Assembly: GCF_900129295.1 (NCBI RefSeq)
Contig: NZ_FQUU01000011.1
Location: 62,001-126,000 of the forward strand
Source: Flavisolibacter ginsengisoli DSM 18119
GTDB lineage: Bacteria; Bacteroidota; Bacteroidia; Chitinophagales; Chitinophagaceae
Direction of reading: 5' to 3'
Length of the DNA: 64,000 nt
Shown here: positions 27,624-37,303 of the stretch, in pieces
How positions within the stretch are numbered: the first letter of the stretch is position 1
Layout: each line of letters starts with the position of its first letter
Notes under the pieces: model-generated
Database searches by the model: none
What the model was told of the DNA's origin: nothing
What the model saw: the letters and a program-made list of their open reading frames with translations, nothing else
Made by a program: the position numbers and the translations under genes

Positions 27624-28014
27624 ATCCATGCATAAAATATTTTTAATACTCGGAACTGTATTAGGTGGTTTAGCGGTGGCTTTAGGTGCTTTTGGTGCTC
27701 ATGGTTTAAAGAAACTGGTTGCACCCGAAACAATTGCCACCTACCAGACTGGTGTGCATTACCAGATGTACCATGCTTTGGCACTGATATTCCTGGGTAT
27801 TTTAACGGAACGAACAGCCAACAGTTTTCTCAATTATTCCGGCCTTATGTTCCTGGGAGGGGTGGTTTTTTTCTCCGGATCGCTCTACCTGATCGTGTCT
27901 ATGCAGGCTATGAATAAAGCTATCCCAACCTATATTGGCATTATTACTCCCGTAGGAGGATTGCTGTTTATAATCGGCTGGATTTTACTCCTCCTCGGTA
28001 TTATCAGAAAATAA
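27613..28014 (+). CDS. DUF423 family inner-membrane protein
   Basis: A 133-residue protein with four membrane helices and the DUF423 (YgdD/COG2363) hallmark LGAFGAHGLK near the N-terminus, followed by YQTGVHYQMYHALAL. Function of the family is unknown. It overlaps the end of aroK by 11 bases; an internal ATG at 27628 would remove the overlap. Confidence 0.88.
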   Translation: MNNESMHKIFLILGTVLGGLAVALGAFGAHGLKKLVAPETIATYQTGVHYQMYHALALIFLGILTERTANSFLNYSGLMFLGGVVFFSGSLYLIVSMQAMNKAIPTYIGIITPVGGLLFIIGWILLLLGIIRK

Positions 28015-28067
28015 TGTTTATTTTGGATTAAACGGCCTGCTGGCCTGCATTTCATTGTTCATATTAC

Positions 28068-28075
28068 TATCTTTG
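28068..28075 (+). promoter_or_regulatory. -7 promoter element of ftsK
   Basis: TATCTTTG matches TAnnTTTG and ends five bases before the ftsK ATG at 28081. Confidence 0.5.
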
Positions 28076-28080
28076 ATTCT

Positions 28081-30720
28081 ATGGCTAACAAGCTAAAGAA
28101 ATCCACTACACCTAAAGCTGCTGCGGAAAAACCAGAAAAGCCTGAAAAGGAAAAAAGCCCTAAACCTTCTGCTGATAAATTTAAAACAGATAAGGAGGAA
28201 AAGGTAGACTTTAAAAAGCTGGCCCGTGATGAACGCACCTGGAAAATCATAGGTACTGTTTCCCTACTTACATCTATATTCTTATTTATTGCTTTTGTAT
28301 CTTATTTCTTCACCTGGAAAGAAGACCAGGATAAGGTATTAAATAATGATTCTTCTTTTCTTACAGATAATGATACCCGCGTAGCTAACTTATTAGGCAG
28401 ACTAGGTGCCTATATTTCTCATTTCTTTATTTACCGGGGTTTTGGAATAGCATCTATGTTATTTTGTACCTTCTTTTTTGTTGTGGGTATCAATTTACTG
28501 GTAAACCGAAAGGTTTTCTCAATCTGGAGAAACCTGAAGTATGTTACTATAGGTTTACTGATAGTGTCTGTAACATTCGCCTTCATCTTCTCGAGCGCTG
28601 ATTTTCCTTTTGGTGGTCGTGTAGGAGATATGATCAGCAATTGGCTTTCTAATTTCCTGGGTACACTTGGCACTGCCGCTTTATTATTAGTAGTAGGTAT
28701 TTCTTACCTGATCTGGCAGTTCAACCCCACTTTTAATGTACCTGAATGGAAACGTACAGAAAGGCAGGATGAGGAGGTTATCGAAGATGATGTTGAACAG
28801 GAGGGACCCATAGCACCGGCTATCAGGTCAGGGTTGGCTCCAGCCTCAATTAATGATCTATATGCGGATGAAGCAGAAGGAGAAATGCCTGAAAAAGGTA
28901 ATATCCTTAAGGGAGAAGGGGGAATGCTTATTAATGGTGCCGGAGATCTTGAAGATGACAATAATGTATTTCACGTAATAGAAAAAGACGAAGATGTAAA
29001 TGCGCTCACTATAAATGAGCCAATTATTGAAAAGGAGATAACAGAGGATCTATTACATAAACATGATGAATTTAAACCACAGGAGGAGCCTGTGGAACTG
29101 CCCGTTTCAAGGCCTTCGAAAAAGGACATCATTGAGGATCTTCCTTTAGAAATCAAATCTGCAGAAGAGTTGTCGCCCGATGATGAGACCTCTGAAAAAG
29201 ATTATAGTGACCTGCCGCCTTATGAACCAACGCTTGACCTTCGGGATTATAAATATCCAAAAGTGGATATGCTGGAAACTCATGGCAGCGAAAAGATAGT
29301 GCAAGACCCTGCAGAGCTGGAGGCTAATAAAAACCAGATTATTACTACACTCAAAAACTATGATATAACGATCCAGAAAATAAGTGCTACAGTTGGACCT
29401 ACTGTTACCTTATACGAGATTGTTCCCGCAGCGGGTGTACGTATATCCAGGATAAAGAACCTGGAAGATGATATTGCATTAAGCCTGGCTGCTCTAGGAA
29501 TTCGTATCATAGCACCCATACCTGGGAAAGGTACCATAGGAATAGAGGTGCCCAATTTCAAGAAGTCAGTGGTTAGTATGAAAACTCTTTTGGCTTCTGA
29601 AAAATTTATACATAATAACTTCAGCCTGCCAATTGCCATTGGTAAAAAGATCGATAATGAAAACTTCATTGTCGACCTGGCAAGCATGCCGCATTTATTA
29701 ATGGCTGGTGCAACAGGACAGGGTAAATCTGTTGGATTAAATGCAATCCTTGTTTCCCTGCTGTATAAGAAACATCCTTCTCAATTGAAGTTTGTGCTCA
29801 TTGATCCTAAGAAAGTTGAGCTTAGCATTTACCGTCATATAGAAAAGCATTTCCTGGCAAAATTGCCTGGCGAGGAAGATGCCATTATCACAGATACAAA
29901 AAAGGTGATCAATACACTGAATGCGCTATGTATTGAAATGGATAACAGGTATGACCTGTTAAAAGAAGCAGGTGCACGGAATATCAAGGAGTACAACGAA
30001 AAATTCACTAAGCGAAGGCTAAACCCACAGAAAGGCCATCAATACCTGCCCTTTATTGTGCTGGTTGTTGATGAGTTTGCCGATCTTATTATGACAGCCG
30101 GAAAAGAGGTGGAGATGCCTATTGCCCGCCTGGCTCAGTTGGCAAGAGCCGTTGGCATTCACCTTATCATTGCCACCCAACGACCGTCGGTAAATATCAT
30201 TACAGGTACCATCAAAGCTAACTTCCCGGCACGTATCGCTTTTAAAGTATCCTCCAAAATCGATTCCAGGACTATCCTGGATGCCGGGGGAGCTGAACAA
30301 CTTATCGGTAAAGGTGATATGTTGATCTCCTATAATGGAGAAATTGTACGGTTGCAATGTGCCTTTGTAGATACACCTGAAGTGGAAAGGGTAGTGGAGT
30401 TTATTGCAGATCAGAGAGGGTATCCCCAGGCATTTATGCTTCCGGAATATGTTGATGAAAAAGAACTGGAAGGGAAAGATTTCGATGCATCAGATAAAGA
30501 TCCATTATTTGAAGATGCGGCTAAGCTGATCGTTCAAAACCAGATTGGTTCTACCTCTTTACTGCAACGTCGTATGAAATTAGGTTATAACAGGGCAGGA
30601 AGATTAATGGATCAATTGGAAGCTGCCGGAGTTGTTGGTCCTAACCAGGGCAGTAAGGCCCGCGAGGTATTAATTAAAACTGAATCTGAATTACTGGAAT
30701 ATCTTGATAATTTAAGTTAG
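28081..30720 (+). CDS. ftsK: DNA translocase FtsK
   Basis: A septal DNA pump that aligns chromosome termini during division. The 879 residues hold a charged Lys/Pro-rich N-terminus, about four membrane helices (residues 57-210), an acidic low-complexity linker (about 225-400), the RecA-like motor with Walker A GATGQGKS near residue 542 and the Walker B segment LVVDEFADLI, and the C-terminal winged-helix gamma domain (LLQRRMKLGYNRAGRLMDQLE), which reads KOPS-type sites in the family. Confidence 0.95.
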   Translation: MANKLKKSTTPKAAAEKPEKPEKEKSPKPSADKFKTDKEEKVDFKKLARDERTWKIIGTVSLLTSIFLFIAFVSYFFTWKEDQDKVLNNDSSFLTDNDTRVANLLGRLGAYISHFFIYRGFGIASMLFCTFFFVVGINLLVNRKVFSIWRNLKYVTIGLLIVSVTFAFIFSSADFPFGGRVGDMISNWLSNFLGTLGTAALLLVVGISYLIWQFNPTFNVPEWKRTERQDEEVIEDDVEQEGPIAPAIRSGLAPASINDLYADEAEGEMPEKGNILKGEGGMLINGAGDLEDDNNVFHVIEKDEDVNALTINEPIIEKEITEDLLHKHDEFKPQEEPVELPVSRPSKKDIIEDLPLEIKSAEELSPDDETSEKDYSDLPPYEPTLDLRDYKYPKVDMLETHGSEKIVQDPAELEANKNQIITTLKNYDITIQKISATVGPTVTLYEIVPAAGVRISRIKNLEDDIALSLAALGIRIIAPIPGKGTIGIEVPNFKKSVVSMKTLLASEKFIHNNFSLPIAIGKKIDNENFIVDLASMPHLLMAGATGQGKSVGLNAILVSLLYKKHPSQLKFVLIDPKKVELSIYRHIEKHFLAKLPGEEDAIITDTKKVINTLNALCIEMDNRYDLLKEAGARNIKEYNEKFTKRRLNPQKGHQYLPFIVLVVDEFADLIMTAGKEVEMPIARLAQLARAVGIHLIIATQRPSVNIITGTIKANFPARIAFKVSSKIDSRTILDAGGAEQLIGKGDMLISYNGEIVRLQCAFVDTPEVERVVEFIADQRGYPQAFMLPEYVDEKELEGKDFDASDKDPLFEDAAKLIVQNQIGSTSLLQRRMKLGYNRAGRLMDQLEAAGVVGPNQGSKAREVLIKTESELLEYLDNLS

Positions 30721-30783
30721 TGTTAAGATCAAACTTGTTGTTAAACACGGTATACCAATTGCCTTCTAAGATATGGTAAGGGC

Positions 30784-30791
30784 TATATTTG
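30784..30791 (+). promoter_or_regulatory. -7 promoter element of the LolA-like gene
   Basis: TATATTTG matches TAnnTTTG, 28 bases before the ATG at 30820. Confidence 0.5.
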
Positions 30792-30819
30792 CCCTGATTT
30801 CATAATCAAATAAGAATAA

Positions 30820-31485
30820 ATGAAGCAATTATTTACACTGCTGAGCTTTGTATCATTGACCTTTATCGCACAGGCCCAACCTGGAAAAAACCCAACTCAA
30901 AATGACCCGGATGCTAAAAAGATCCTGGATAAAGTAAGTTCCGGGTTTAAAGCTTTGAACGCCCCGCAGGCTACATTTACCTATAATGTGGAAAATGCCC
31001 AGGGAAAGGTGCTTTCTTCAAAAAAGGGTGTGGTAACCATGAAGGGAAACAGGTATAAAGTAAACCTTGATGGAATGGAAATCTATTCAGATGGTAAAAC
31101 CACCTGGAATTTTGATAAAAGTGCCAATGAAGTGACTGTTGATAACGTTAATTCCAGTGGCAGTGCCATGACCCCGCAAAAGCTTTTCACTAATTTCTAT
31201 GACAGGGACTTCTATTATAAATTAAATGGCGTCAAAAAAGAAGGCGGCAAATCATTGCAGGAAATCGAATTAACTCCTACAGATAAAACACGTCCTTTTC
31301 ATAAAATCTATGTATTGATAGATAAGGCCACTAATAGAATTTATAGCGCCAAATTCCTGGAAAAAACTGGTGAGCGATATAGCTACGTTGTAAACTCATT
31401 AAAATCATCACCATCTATTTCAGATTCATATTTCATTTTCGATAAATCCAGGTATCCTGGAGTAGAAGTTGTGGACCTGAGATAA
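30820..31485 (+). CDS. LolA-like outer-membrane lipoprotein carrier protein
   Basis: A 221-residue periplasmic protein: signal peptide ending AQAQP, then a half-barrel fold recognised from FTYNVENAQGKVLSSKKGVVTMKG, DGMEIYSDGKTTWNF and PQKLFTNFYDRDFYYKL, which follow the LolA pattern. LolA ferries lipoproteins between membranes; the Bacteroidota LolA-like proteins may differ in cargo. It follows ftsK, which is a common arrangement, and ends at an intrinsic terminator. Confidence 0.82.
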   Translation: MKQLFTLLSFVSLTFIAQAQPGKNPTQNDPDAKKILDKVSSGFKALNAPQATFTYNVENAQGKVLSSKKGVVTMKGNRYKVNLDGMEIYSDGKTTWNFDKSANEVTVDNVNSSGSAMTPQKLFTNFYDRDFYYKLNGVKKEGGKSLQEIELTPTDKTRPFHKIYVLIDKATNRIYSAKFLEKTGERYSYVVNSLKSSPSISDSYFIFDKSRYPGVEVVDLR

Positions 31486-31504
31486 CTTTTTATAATACTT
31501 ATGT

Positions 31505-31538
31505 AAAAAGACTGCCTTTCCAGGGCGGTCTTTTTTTT
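31505..31538 (+). terminator. Intrinsic terminator after the LolA-like gene
   Basis: AAAAAGACTGCC, short loop, GGCGGTC, then eight T residues; one T-G wobble in the stem. It lies 20 bases after the stop. Confidence 0.85.
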
Positions 31539-31540
31539 AT

Positions 31541-31971
31541 ATAAATAGGTAATACAAAGTTTAGAATTTCAATTATCAATCATTAGTGCCATTCTGGCGC
31601 AATCTTCTTCCTCTTAAGTTCAACCCTTCCTTTATGGTAATTACTAAACATTTCCTATATAGCTGAGGCCTGTCAACTTCCTATCTAAGGTATAGATACT
31701 CCGTACTATCACGGAGTATCTATACTGCAACTATAGAGTAGCTAAACTCTTGCTATAGCTGAACTATAAAGCCAGCCTGTCACTGATTTCAAGAAATAGC
31801 TTTTGAGAAATAACTATAGAAAGTAAATGATGGGGTAATAGTATCCTTTAGAATTAGCAAAGTAAGCTTTAGACCATACCCTGGGGTGCTAAATGCTTTT
31901 AAATTAAATAAAATGGAAATTGGTAATCCCTCATTTGAAAAACGCAAATTGCTTTGCTTTTAACCGAATTA
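31541..31971. other. Non-coding stretch between convergent genes, rich in inverted repeats
   Basis: No ORF of note. It holds a perfect 15-bp inverted repeat (31690-31725) and several nearby copies of CTATAG and TATAGCTGA (31658-31666 and 31754-31762), each followed within about 25 bases by GCCTGTCA. It looks like a decayed repeat or a structured RNA region. Confidence 0.5.
31690..31725. repeat. Perfect 15-bp inverted repeat
   Basis: GTATAGATACTCCGT at 31690-31704 and ACGGAGTATCTATAC at 31711-31725, with a 6-base loop. No T-run on either side, so it is not a standard terminator. Confidence 0.75.
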
Positions 31972-32676
31972 TTATCTGCCTTCAAAAATTTTGGCCACCA
32001 TAAAGGCAGCAGCTGCAGCCATGGCACCAATAAGCGTAACCCGGATGGCGCCCCACCATGGATTAATGCCTGTTATTTTGCTTTTAAACCATCCGAAGAT
32101 GAATAAACATAAAAGCGTAACCATCACGGAGTATTTCAGCCCATCGATAGGATGGTCAACGAAAAAGTAAGGAGATAGTGGGACAAGACCTCCAACTATA
32201 TAAGAAGCTCCTATATTGAAAGCAGATTTTCCAGCCCGTTTAGGATCTGGTTCTTCCAGCCCTAATTCATATTTCATCATAAAATCCACCCATTTATCTT
32301 TGTCCTGGGAGATCTCTGCCGTGGCTTTTTCCTGCAGTTCTTCACTCAGACCAATATTGGCGAAAAATTCCTTTGTCTCCTCGATCTCCAGGTGCTTTAG
32401 ATGCTCTATCTCGTAATACTCTCTTTTTTTCTCACTATTGTAATGATCCTGTTCTGTTTTACCTGCCAGGTATCCTCCCAACCCCATGGCTATCGATCCT
32501 GCGGCTATTTCAGCAATACCGGCAATTACTATGATGCTTGTAGTGTCTACCGCACCACTTAATCCAGCCGCTAACGCAAAGGGTACAGTCAGACCATCAG
32601 CCATGCCAATAACAATATCCTTGATGAAATCACTGCTTTCTAAATGCTCTTCTGTGTGGTGTAAATGAATGTCCAT
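31972..32676 (-). CDS. VIT1/CCC1 family metal transporter
   Basis: About 234 residues from the ATG at 32676 (a TTG 12 bases upstream is also possible). The family exports Fe(II)/Mn(II) from the cytoplasm or into stores. Five helices are predicted: the first contains GMADGLTVPFALAAGLSGA, the second GSIAMGLGGYLAGK, then a hydrophilic Glu-rich cytoplasmic metal-binding segment (about residues 75-145), then SAFNIGASYIVGGLVPL and two more helices. It is a single gene, convergent with the LolA-like gene. Confidence 0.88.
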   Translation of the reverse strand: MDIHLHHTEEHLESSDFIKDIVIGMADGLTVPFALAAGLSGAVDTTSIIVIAGIAEIAAGSIAMGLGGYLAGKTEQDHYNSEKKREYYEIEHLKHLEIEETKEFFANIGLSEELQEKATAEISQDKDKWVDFMMKYELGLEEPDPKRAGKSAFNIGASYIVGGLVPLSPYFFVDHPIDGLKYSVMVTLLCLFIFGWFKSKITGINPWWGAIRVTLIGAMAAAAAFMVAKIFEGR

Positions 32677-32741
32677 TCCAATGATCAATTTTCGTTTTGG
32701 TAAGTTTACCTGGCTAAGTATGATTTATTATAAGGGTAGCT

Positions 32742-33977
32742 TCAGTCCAAGATTAATAAACTTTTGCGGATTATTTCTATACAATCATCAATTTGTTCCA
32801 TGTTAATGGTCAATGGGGGGGCCATTCTTATTTTATCACCATGGGTAGGTTTGGCGAGCAATCCATTATTTTTTAGTTCTAAACACAATTCCCATGCGGC
32901 ATTTTTGTCTTTGTGTTTTACAATTATAGCATTCAACAACCCCTTTCCCCTAATTTTCTCGATATGAGGACTTTGCAATTCTTGTATCTTTTTTCTAAAA
33001 TAGTCGCCCATAACAGAAGCGTTTTCTGAAAGGTTTTCATTCTGCAATACTTCTAATGAAGCGATAGCTACCTTACATGCAAGGGGGTTTCCACCATATG
33101 TTGAACCATGTTCACCTGGCTTGATCGTTAACATGATCTCATCATTGGCTAATACGGCACTAACAGGTAAACAGCCACCACTTAAAGCTTTTCCTAAAAT
33201 CAATATATCAGGGTGAACATCTTCATGATCGCAGGCAAGCATCCTGCCTGTCCGGCATAAGCCTGTTTGAATTTCATCTGCAATAAATAGAACATTGGCA
33301 TTTTTACACAATTCGTAGGCACTTCTTAGATATCCTTCATCGGGAACCAATACTCCTGCTTCTCCCTGTATAGGTTCAACTAAAAAACCTGCAATAGAAT
33401 CATCTTTCAATACAGCAGCTAAAGTATCCAGGTCATTATAGGGAATTTGTATGAAGCCAGGCATGAAAGGACCAAAGTTATCTTTGGCAGAGGGGTCTGT
33501 GCTAAAGGAAATTACTCCTGATGTACGGCCATGAAAGTTTCCTTCACAAACAATGATCCTGGCTTGTTGGTCATTAATTCTCTTAACTAAGTAGCCCCAA
33601 TGCCTTGCAAGCTTGATCGCGGTTTCTACGGCTTCAACACCGGTATTCATTGGAAGGACCTTATCGTAATTGAAAAGCCTGGTAATATAACTTGAGTATT
33701 CACCAAGAAGATCATTGTGAAAAGCCCTGCTGGTCAATGTCAGGCGCTGCGCCTGTTCTACCAGGGCTTTAACAATCGCCGGATGGCAATGTCCCTGGTT
33801 TACAGCAGAATAACCGCTTAAAAAATCATAATAGCGTTTGTCTTCCACGTCCCAGACAAAAACGTCCTTTCCCCTGGACAAAACCACAGGAAGGGGGTGA
33901 TAATTATGGGCACTGTATTTTTCTTCTAAATCTAAATAATATTGGGTACTATGTTTTGAAACATTTACTGTTTGCAT
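32742..33977 (-). CDS. rocD: Ornithine--oxo-acid transaminase
   Basis: A class III PLP aminotransferase that converts ornithine and 2-oxoglutarate to glutamate semialdehyde and glutamate. The 411 residues include the N-terminal [13 protein letters not shown], the [15 protein letters not shown] segment, [14 protein letters not shown] and the PLP lysine Lys263 in LGKALSGG. These features match ornithine aminotransferases rather than acetylornithine enzymes. It stands alone with no arginine-catabolism neighbours in the window. Confidence 0.92.
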   Translation of the reverse strand: MQTVNVSKHSTQYYLDLEEKYSAHNYHPLPVVLSRGKDVFVWDVEDKRYYDFLSGYSAVNQGHCHPAIVKALVEQAQRLTLTSRAFHNDLLGEYSSYITRLFNYDKVLPMNTGVEAVETAIKLARHWGYLVKRINDQQARIIVCEGNFHGRTSGVISFSTDPSAKDNFGPFMPGFIQIPYNDLDTLAAVLKDDSIAGFLVEPIQGEAGVLVPDEGYLRSAYELCKNANVLFIADEIQTGLCRTGRMLACDHEDVHPDILILGKALSGGCLPVSAVLANDEIMLTIKPGEHGSTYGGNPLACKVAIASLEVLQNENLSENASVMGDYFRKKIQELQSPHIEKIRGKGLLNAIIVKHKDKNAAWELCLELKNNGLLAKPTHGDKIRMAPPLTINMEQIDDCIEIIRKSLLILD

Positions 33978-34238
33978 GGTAATGAAGTTTAAAAATTATA
34001 GGGGAAGAGTAACCGTTAGCAACAGTACTACGGTTAGTGATTGAGGAGGTCCAGGTTGGCGGACAAAAAGGAAACCTTGTATTTCATTACATGTATTGTT
34101 ATATAAAACTAACGAAATCCGGCAGGAAATTCAATTTGTCAAACCTTCTGGATAATCTAATGGAGCGATATGGAAAGAAAATTATTGCAGCAATGAATCA
34201 AAAGAGGTTATACTTTAATAGGTAAAAACTCAGAAAGA

Positions 34239-34595
34239 TTAATCCCCATAGTAAATGACCCCGGTAGTAGGCGTTTCGTAGAGTTCAATTTTGAATAAAA
34301 GCGGAAGTAATGGTTTGATTTGTGTCCAGATCCAGGAAGTGATATTTTCAGCTGTGGGATTTTCCAGGCCTTTTATATCATTGATCAACTGGTGATCCAA
34401 CTGGTCAATAACACCAGAAAGAGCATCTTTTAATTCCTTGAAATCCATGATCCAGCCAAGTTGGGGATCAATAGGACCTTTGATAAATACCCGTAATCTA
34501 TAGGTATGGCCATGCATGTTTTTACATTTATGTCCATCGGGAACATTGGGAAGAAAATGTGCTGAATCGAAAGAAAACTCCTTATAAATTTCCAT
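34239..34595 (-). CDS. queD: 6-pyruvoyl-tetrahydropterin synthase/QueD family protein
   Basis: A 118-residue T-fold enzyme making 6-carboxytetrahydropterin for queuosine and related deazapurines. Zinc-binding His13, His28 and His30 (FDSAHFL and MHGHTY) and the catalytic Cys24 are visible. Downstream, DQLDHQLIND, PTAENI and the Glu of LYETPTTGV complete the family set. The short length and Cys24 fit QueD. Same strand as ispE, 45 bases downstream of it. Confidence 0.9.
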   Translation of the reverse strand: MEIYKEFSFDSAHFLPNVPDGHKCKNMHGHTYRLRVFIKGPIDPQLGWIMDFKELKDALSGVIDQLDHQLINDIKGLENPTAENITSWIWTQIKPLLPLLFKIELYETPTTGVIYYGD

Positions 34596-34640
34596 GCTGT
34601 TATTTCTGGCGCAAAAGTAAGTGAAGCGTATAATATGCCT

Positions 34641-35456
34641 TTATAGGGATTTCATAAAATAGTGGGAGGGGATATCTAATTGAGGTGTAAAGGATTTTTC
34701 AAAAAGACCAAAGACGGTTGATCCACTCCCTGTCATTGAGGCATAAATTGCTCCCTTATTATAAAACAGATCCTTTAATTTCTTGATAGCAGGATATTCC
34801 ATGAATACAGGAACTTCAAAATCATTAAGAACAATATCCTTCCATGTTGAAACAGGAGTGTCAACGATTTGCTTCAAACTAAAGTTGGAAGATCCGGGGT
34901 TTATCCTAGAGAAAGCCCATCCTGTATTAATGTGAATACCTGGATTGATGAGTACAATGTTGTAATCAGATAAATCAAGTTGGACGGTTTCCAGTTTTTC
35001 ACCACGTCCTGTTGCGTAGGCAGGTTTATTAATAATAAAAAAGGGACAGTCGCTGCCGAGTTGCAATGCATATTTCAGCAACTGTTGCGTATCCAGTCCA
35101 AGTTTAAATTTTTGATTGATCAATGACAGTGTGAAAGCACCATTAGAACTACCACCTCCTAATCCTGCCCCGGTTGGAATTACTTTATGGAGGTGTATTT
35201 GAAGCGGGGGAAGGTCAGGGAAGTCTATTTTTAATAAACTGAATGCTTTATAGCAAATGTTATCCTGGATTGGGCTGTCTATTACCAATCCTGATAATCC
35301 CAATTTTGTTTCTGAAGAATGCTGGTTTTGTATGATCTCCAAACCATCGCATAATTGAATAGGATAGAATATTGTTTCCAGGTCATGAAAACCATCATAT
35401 CTTTTCCCGGTAACACGAAGACCTATATTGATTTTGCAGTTTGGAAACGTGATCAC
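34641..35456 (-). CDS. ispE: 4-diphosphocytidyl-2-C-methyl-D-erythritol kinase
   Basis: A GHMP kinase of the non-mevalonate isoprenoid pathway. The 271 residues start with FPNCKINIGLRVTGKRYDGFH, typical of IspE, and contain the phosphate-binding PTGAGLGGGSSNGA and the C-terminal ASMTGSGSTVFGLF. It follows the bifunctional nuclease gene on the minus strand by 19 bases. Confidence 0.93.
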   Translation of the reverse strand: MITFPNCKINIGLRVTGKRYDGFHDLETIFYPIQLCDGLEIIQNQHSSETKLGLSGLVIDSPIQDNICYKAFSLLKIDFPDLPPLQIHLHKVIPTGAGLGGGSSNGAFTLSLINQKFKLGLDTQQLLKYALQLGSDCPFFIINKPAYATGRGEKLETVQLDLSDYNIVLINPGIHINTGWAFSRINPGSSNFSLKQIVDTPVSTWKDIVLNDFEVPVFMEYPAIKKLKDLFYNKGAIYASMTGSGSTVFGLFEKSFTPQLDIPSHYFMKSL

Positions 35457-35475
35457 GGGAAGCTGTTAAAGCAGG

Positions 35476-36078
35476 TTAGTCCTTCTTTCGATTGTTGATC
35501 TCATCCCTGATGGCTATGGCCCTTATATAGTCTTCCTGTTCTAAAACCTCATTCAGTAAAGTATTCAGATCTTCAAGACTCATGGACTTTAAGTCTCCTT
35601 TACTCCCGGCTTCTTCTTCGGGAGATGAAATGGAAGGAGATTTTTTCTTTTTACCTGTTGTGCCAGGATCTTCCATTAAAATGCCGGCACTTTCCAGGAT
35701 ATGCTCGTAAGTGTAAACCGGGCAACCAAAACGGACAGCTAATGCAAGTGCATCCGAAGTTCTTGAGTCTATCTCTATGGTATCATTATCGGAGGAACAA
35801 ACCAGCTTAGAATAAAAAATACCCTCCTGGAGGTCTGATATAATAATTTCGTGAAGTTCAATGTTGAATGCAGTCATGAAGTTCTTCATCAGGTCATGTG
35901 TAAGAGGTCGGCTGGGCTGCATTTTTTCCAGAGCCACTGCAATAGCCTGGGCCTCAAACCCACCAATAACAATTGGCAATCTACGCAAACCATTTACCTC
36001 TCCCAGCACTACAGCATAAGAATGGGTCTGAGTTATACTATGTGATAGTGCCACAATTTCCAATTCAATTTTCTTCAT
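35476..36078 (-). CDS. Bifunctional nuclease family protein (DUF151) with UVR-like tail
   Basis: A 200-residue protein: the BFN domain (residues 1-130) with LPIVIGGFEAQAIAVALEKM and IDSRTSDALALAVRFGCPVY, a Lys/Ser/Glu-rich linker, and a C-terminal UvrB/UvrC-like helical motif (EDLNTLLNEVLEQEDYIRAI, then RDEIN). This combination is standard in Bacteroidota. The nuclease label comes from plant and Mycobacterium homologues; the role here is not established. First gene of a minus-strand trio with ispE and queD. Confidence 0.88.
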   Translation of the reverse strand: MKKIELEIVALSHSITQTHSYAVVLGEVNGLRRLPIVIGGFEAQAIAVALEKMQPSRPLTHDLMKNFMTAFNIELHEIIISDLQEGIFYSKLVCSSDNDTIEIDSRTSDALALAVRFGCPVYTYEHILESAGILMEDPGTTGKKKKSPSISSPEEEAGSKGDLKSMSLEDLNTLLNEVLEQEDYIRAIAIRDEINNRKKD

Positions 36079-36273
36079 AACTATAAATAAAACAACGCTT
36101 TTGCTAAGGTTTGCAAACCTACAGATTTTAAGCCAAAACCTGAAAACTCAGCCTGAACCCGAAACTTACCGTGCAGGACACTTATTCATTACAAAATTAT
36201 GGTTTCAACTTCCATATTACCATGCGGTACTATCTTTATTAATAAGCTCAATTTCTTAATAAGAAATATCAAC

Positions 36274-37239
36274 TTAAGATTGTCCTTTTAATTTTTTAAT
36301 GGCGCTCGTCAGTTTAGGAACAATTTCAAAGGCATCGCCCACCACTCCATAGTCTGCGGCTTTAAAGAAGGGCGCCTCAGGGTCCTTGTTGATCACTACT
36401 ATAACTTTACTTCGGTTAACGCCTGCCAAATGCTGTATGGCACCACTGATACCAACCGCTACATATAAATTAGGAGCTATAGCTATACCAGTTTGACCAA
36501 CGTGCTCATTATGAGGTCTCCAATGCGCGTCGGCAACAGGGCGGCTACAGGCAAGAGCAGCTCCTAAAGTATCTGCCAGTTCTTCTACCATACCCCAGTT
36601 TTCCGGACCTTTAAGGCCTCTTCCCGCACTCACTACTACATCGGCTTCTGTTAAACTGACTTTCCCTGATGTTTTAGTACTATCAATGGTTTTTAGTTTT
36701 GGCGATTCCACTATTGCATCAAATGGAATAACCTCTGCTTTTCCCTCACCAGTAATGATGGTAAAAGCGTTTACATTTAATGAAAGAACTTTTATTTCTG
36801 TATCAATAGCAACCTGGGCAAATGCCTTTCCTGAAAAAACGGTTTTTCTTACAGTAAATCCATTGGATGTATCAGGCAAGGCATTAACGCCTGCAGCCAG
36901 GCCAGCCTTAAGGCGAACAGCTACTCTGGGTGCTAATGCCTTTCCACTACTGTTGTTAGAAAATATAATCACCTTAGCGCCTGATTGCTGCGCTACCTGC
37001 GCTATTACTTTTGTATATACCTGTGAATCGAATTGCTGTAATTGTTCATTTTGTACCTGGTAAACTTTTTTCACCCCATGTTCTCCAAGCTTCTCCAGGT
37101 CATCATTAACAGTTCCGAGGATAACGGCTTCCGCAGTAGTACCTGTCTGTTCTGCTATTTTAGCACCATAACTCAATGCTTCATGTGAAGCTTTTTTGAT
37201 GTGTCCATCTATGTGATCAACGAAAATTAAAACACTCAT
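36274..37239 (-). CDS. etfA: Electron transfer flavoprotein subunit alpha
   Basis: The FAD-binding subunit of ETF, which collects electrons from acyl-CoA dehydrogenases (such as the glutaryl-CoA dehydrogenase at 25.8 kb) and hands them to the respiratory chain. At 321 residues it has normal length. The C-terminal FAD domain shows GRGLKGPENWG, ALACSRPVAD, HNEHVGQTG, GISGAIQHLAG and NKDPEAPFFKAADYG. It follows etfB on the same strand by 64 bases. Confidence 0.95.
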   Translation of the reverse strand: MSVLIFVDHIDGHIKKASHEALSYGAKIAEQTGTTAEAVILGTVNDDLEKLGEHGVKKVYQVQNEQLQQFDSQVYTKVIAQVAQQSGAKVIIFSNNSSGKALAPRVAVRLKAGLAAGVNALPDTSNGFTVRKTVFSGKAFAQVAIDTEIKVLSLNVNAFTIITGEGKAEVIPFDAIVESPKLKTIDSTKTSGKVSLTEADVVVSAGRGLKGPENWGMVEELADTLGAALACSRPVADAHWRPHNEHVGQTGIAIAPNLYVAVGISGAIQHLAGVNRSKVIVVINKDPEAPFFKAADYGVVGDAFEIVPKLTSAIKKLKGQS

Positions 37240-37303
37240 GATTCTTATTTATAGTGAAACCCTTGTATTTCCGGGTTTAATGGATTAATAAACAATTAAA
37301 ATA

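Noticed and set aside
34037-34225. 62-codon plus-strand frame in the rocD-queD gap
   Set aside because: GTG start, no promoter box, mixed composition without signal or motif, and no neighbour on the same strand.
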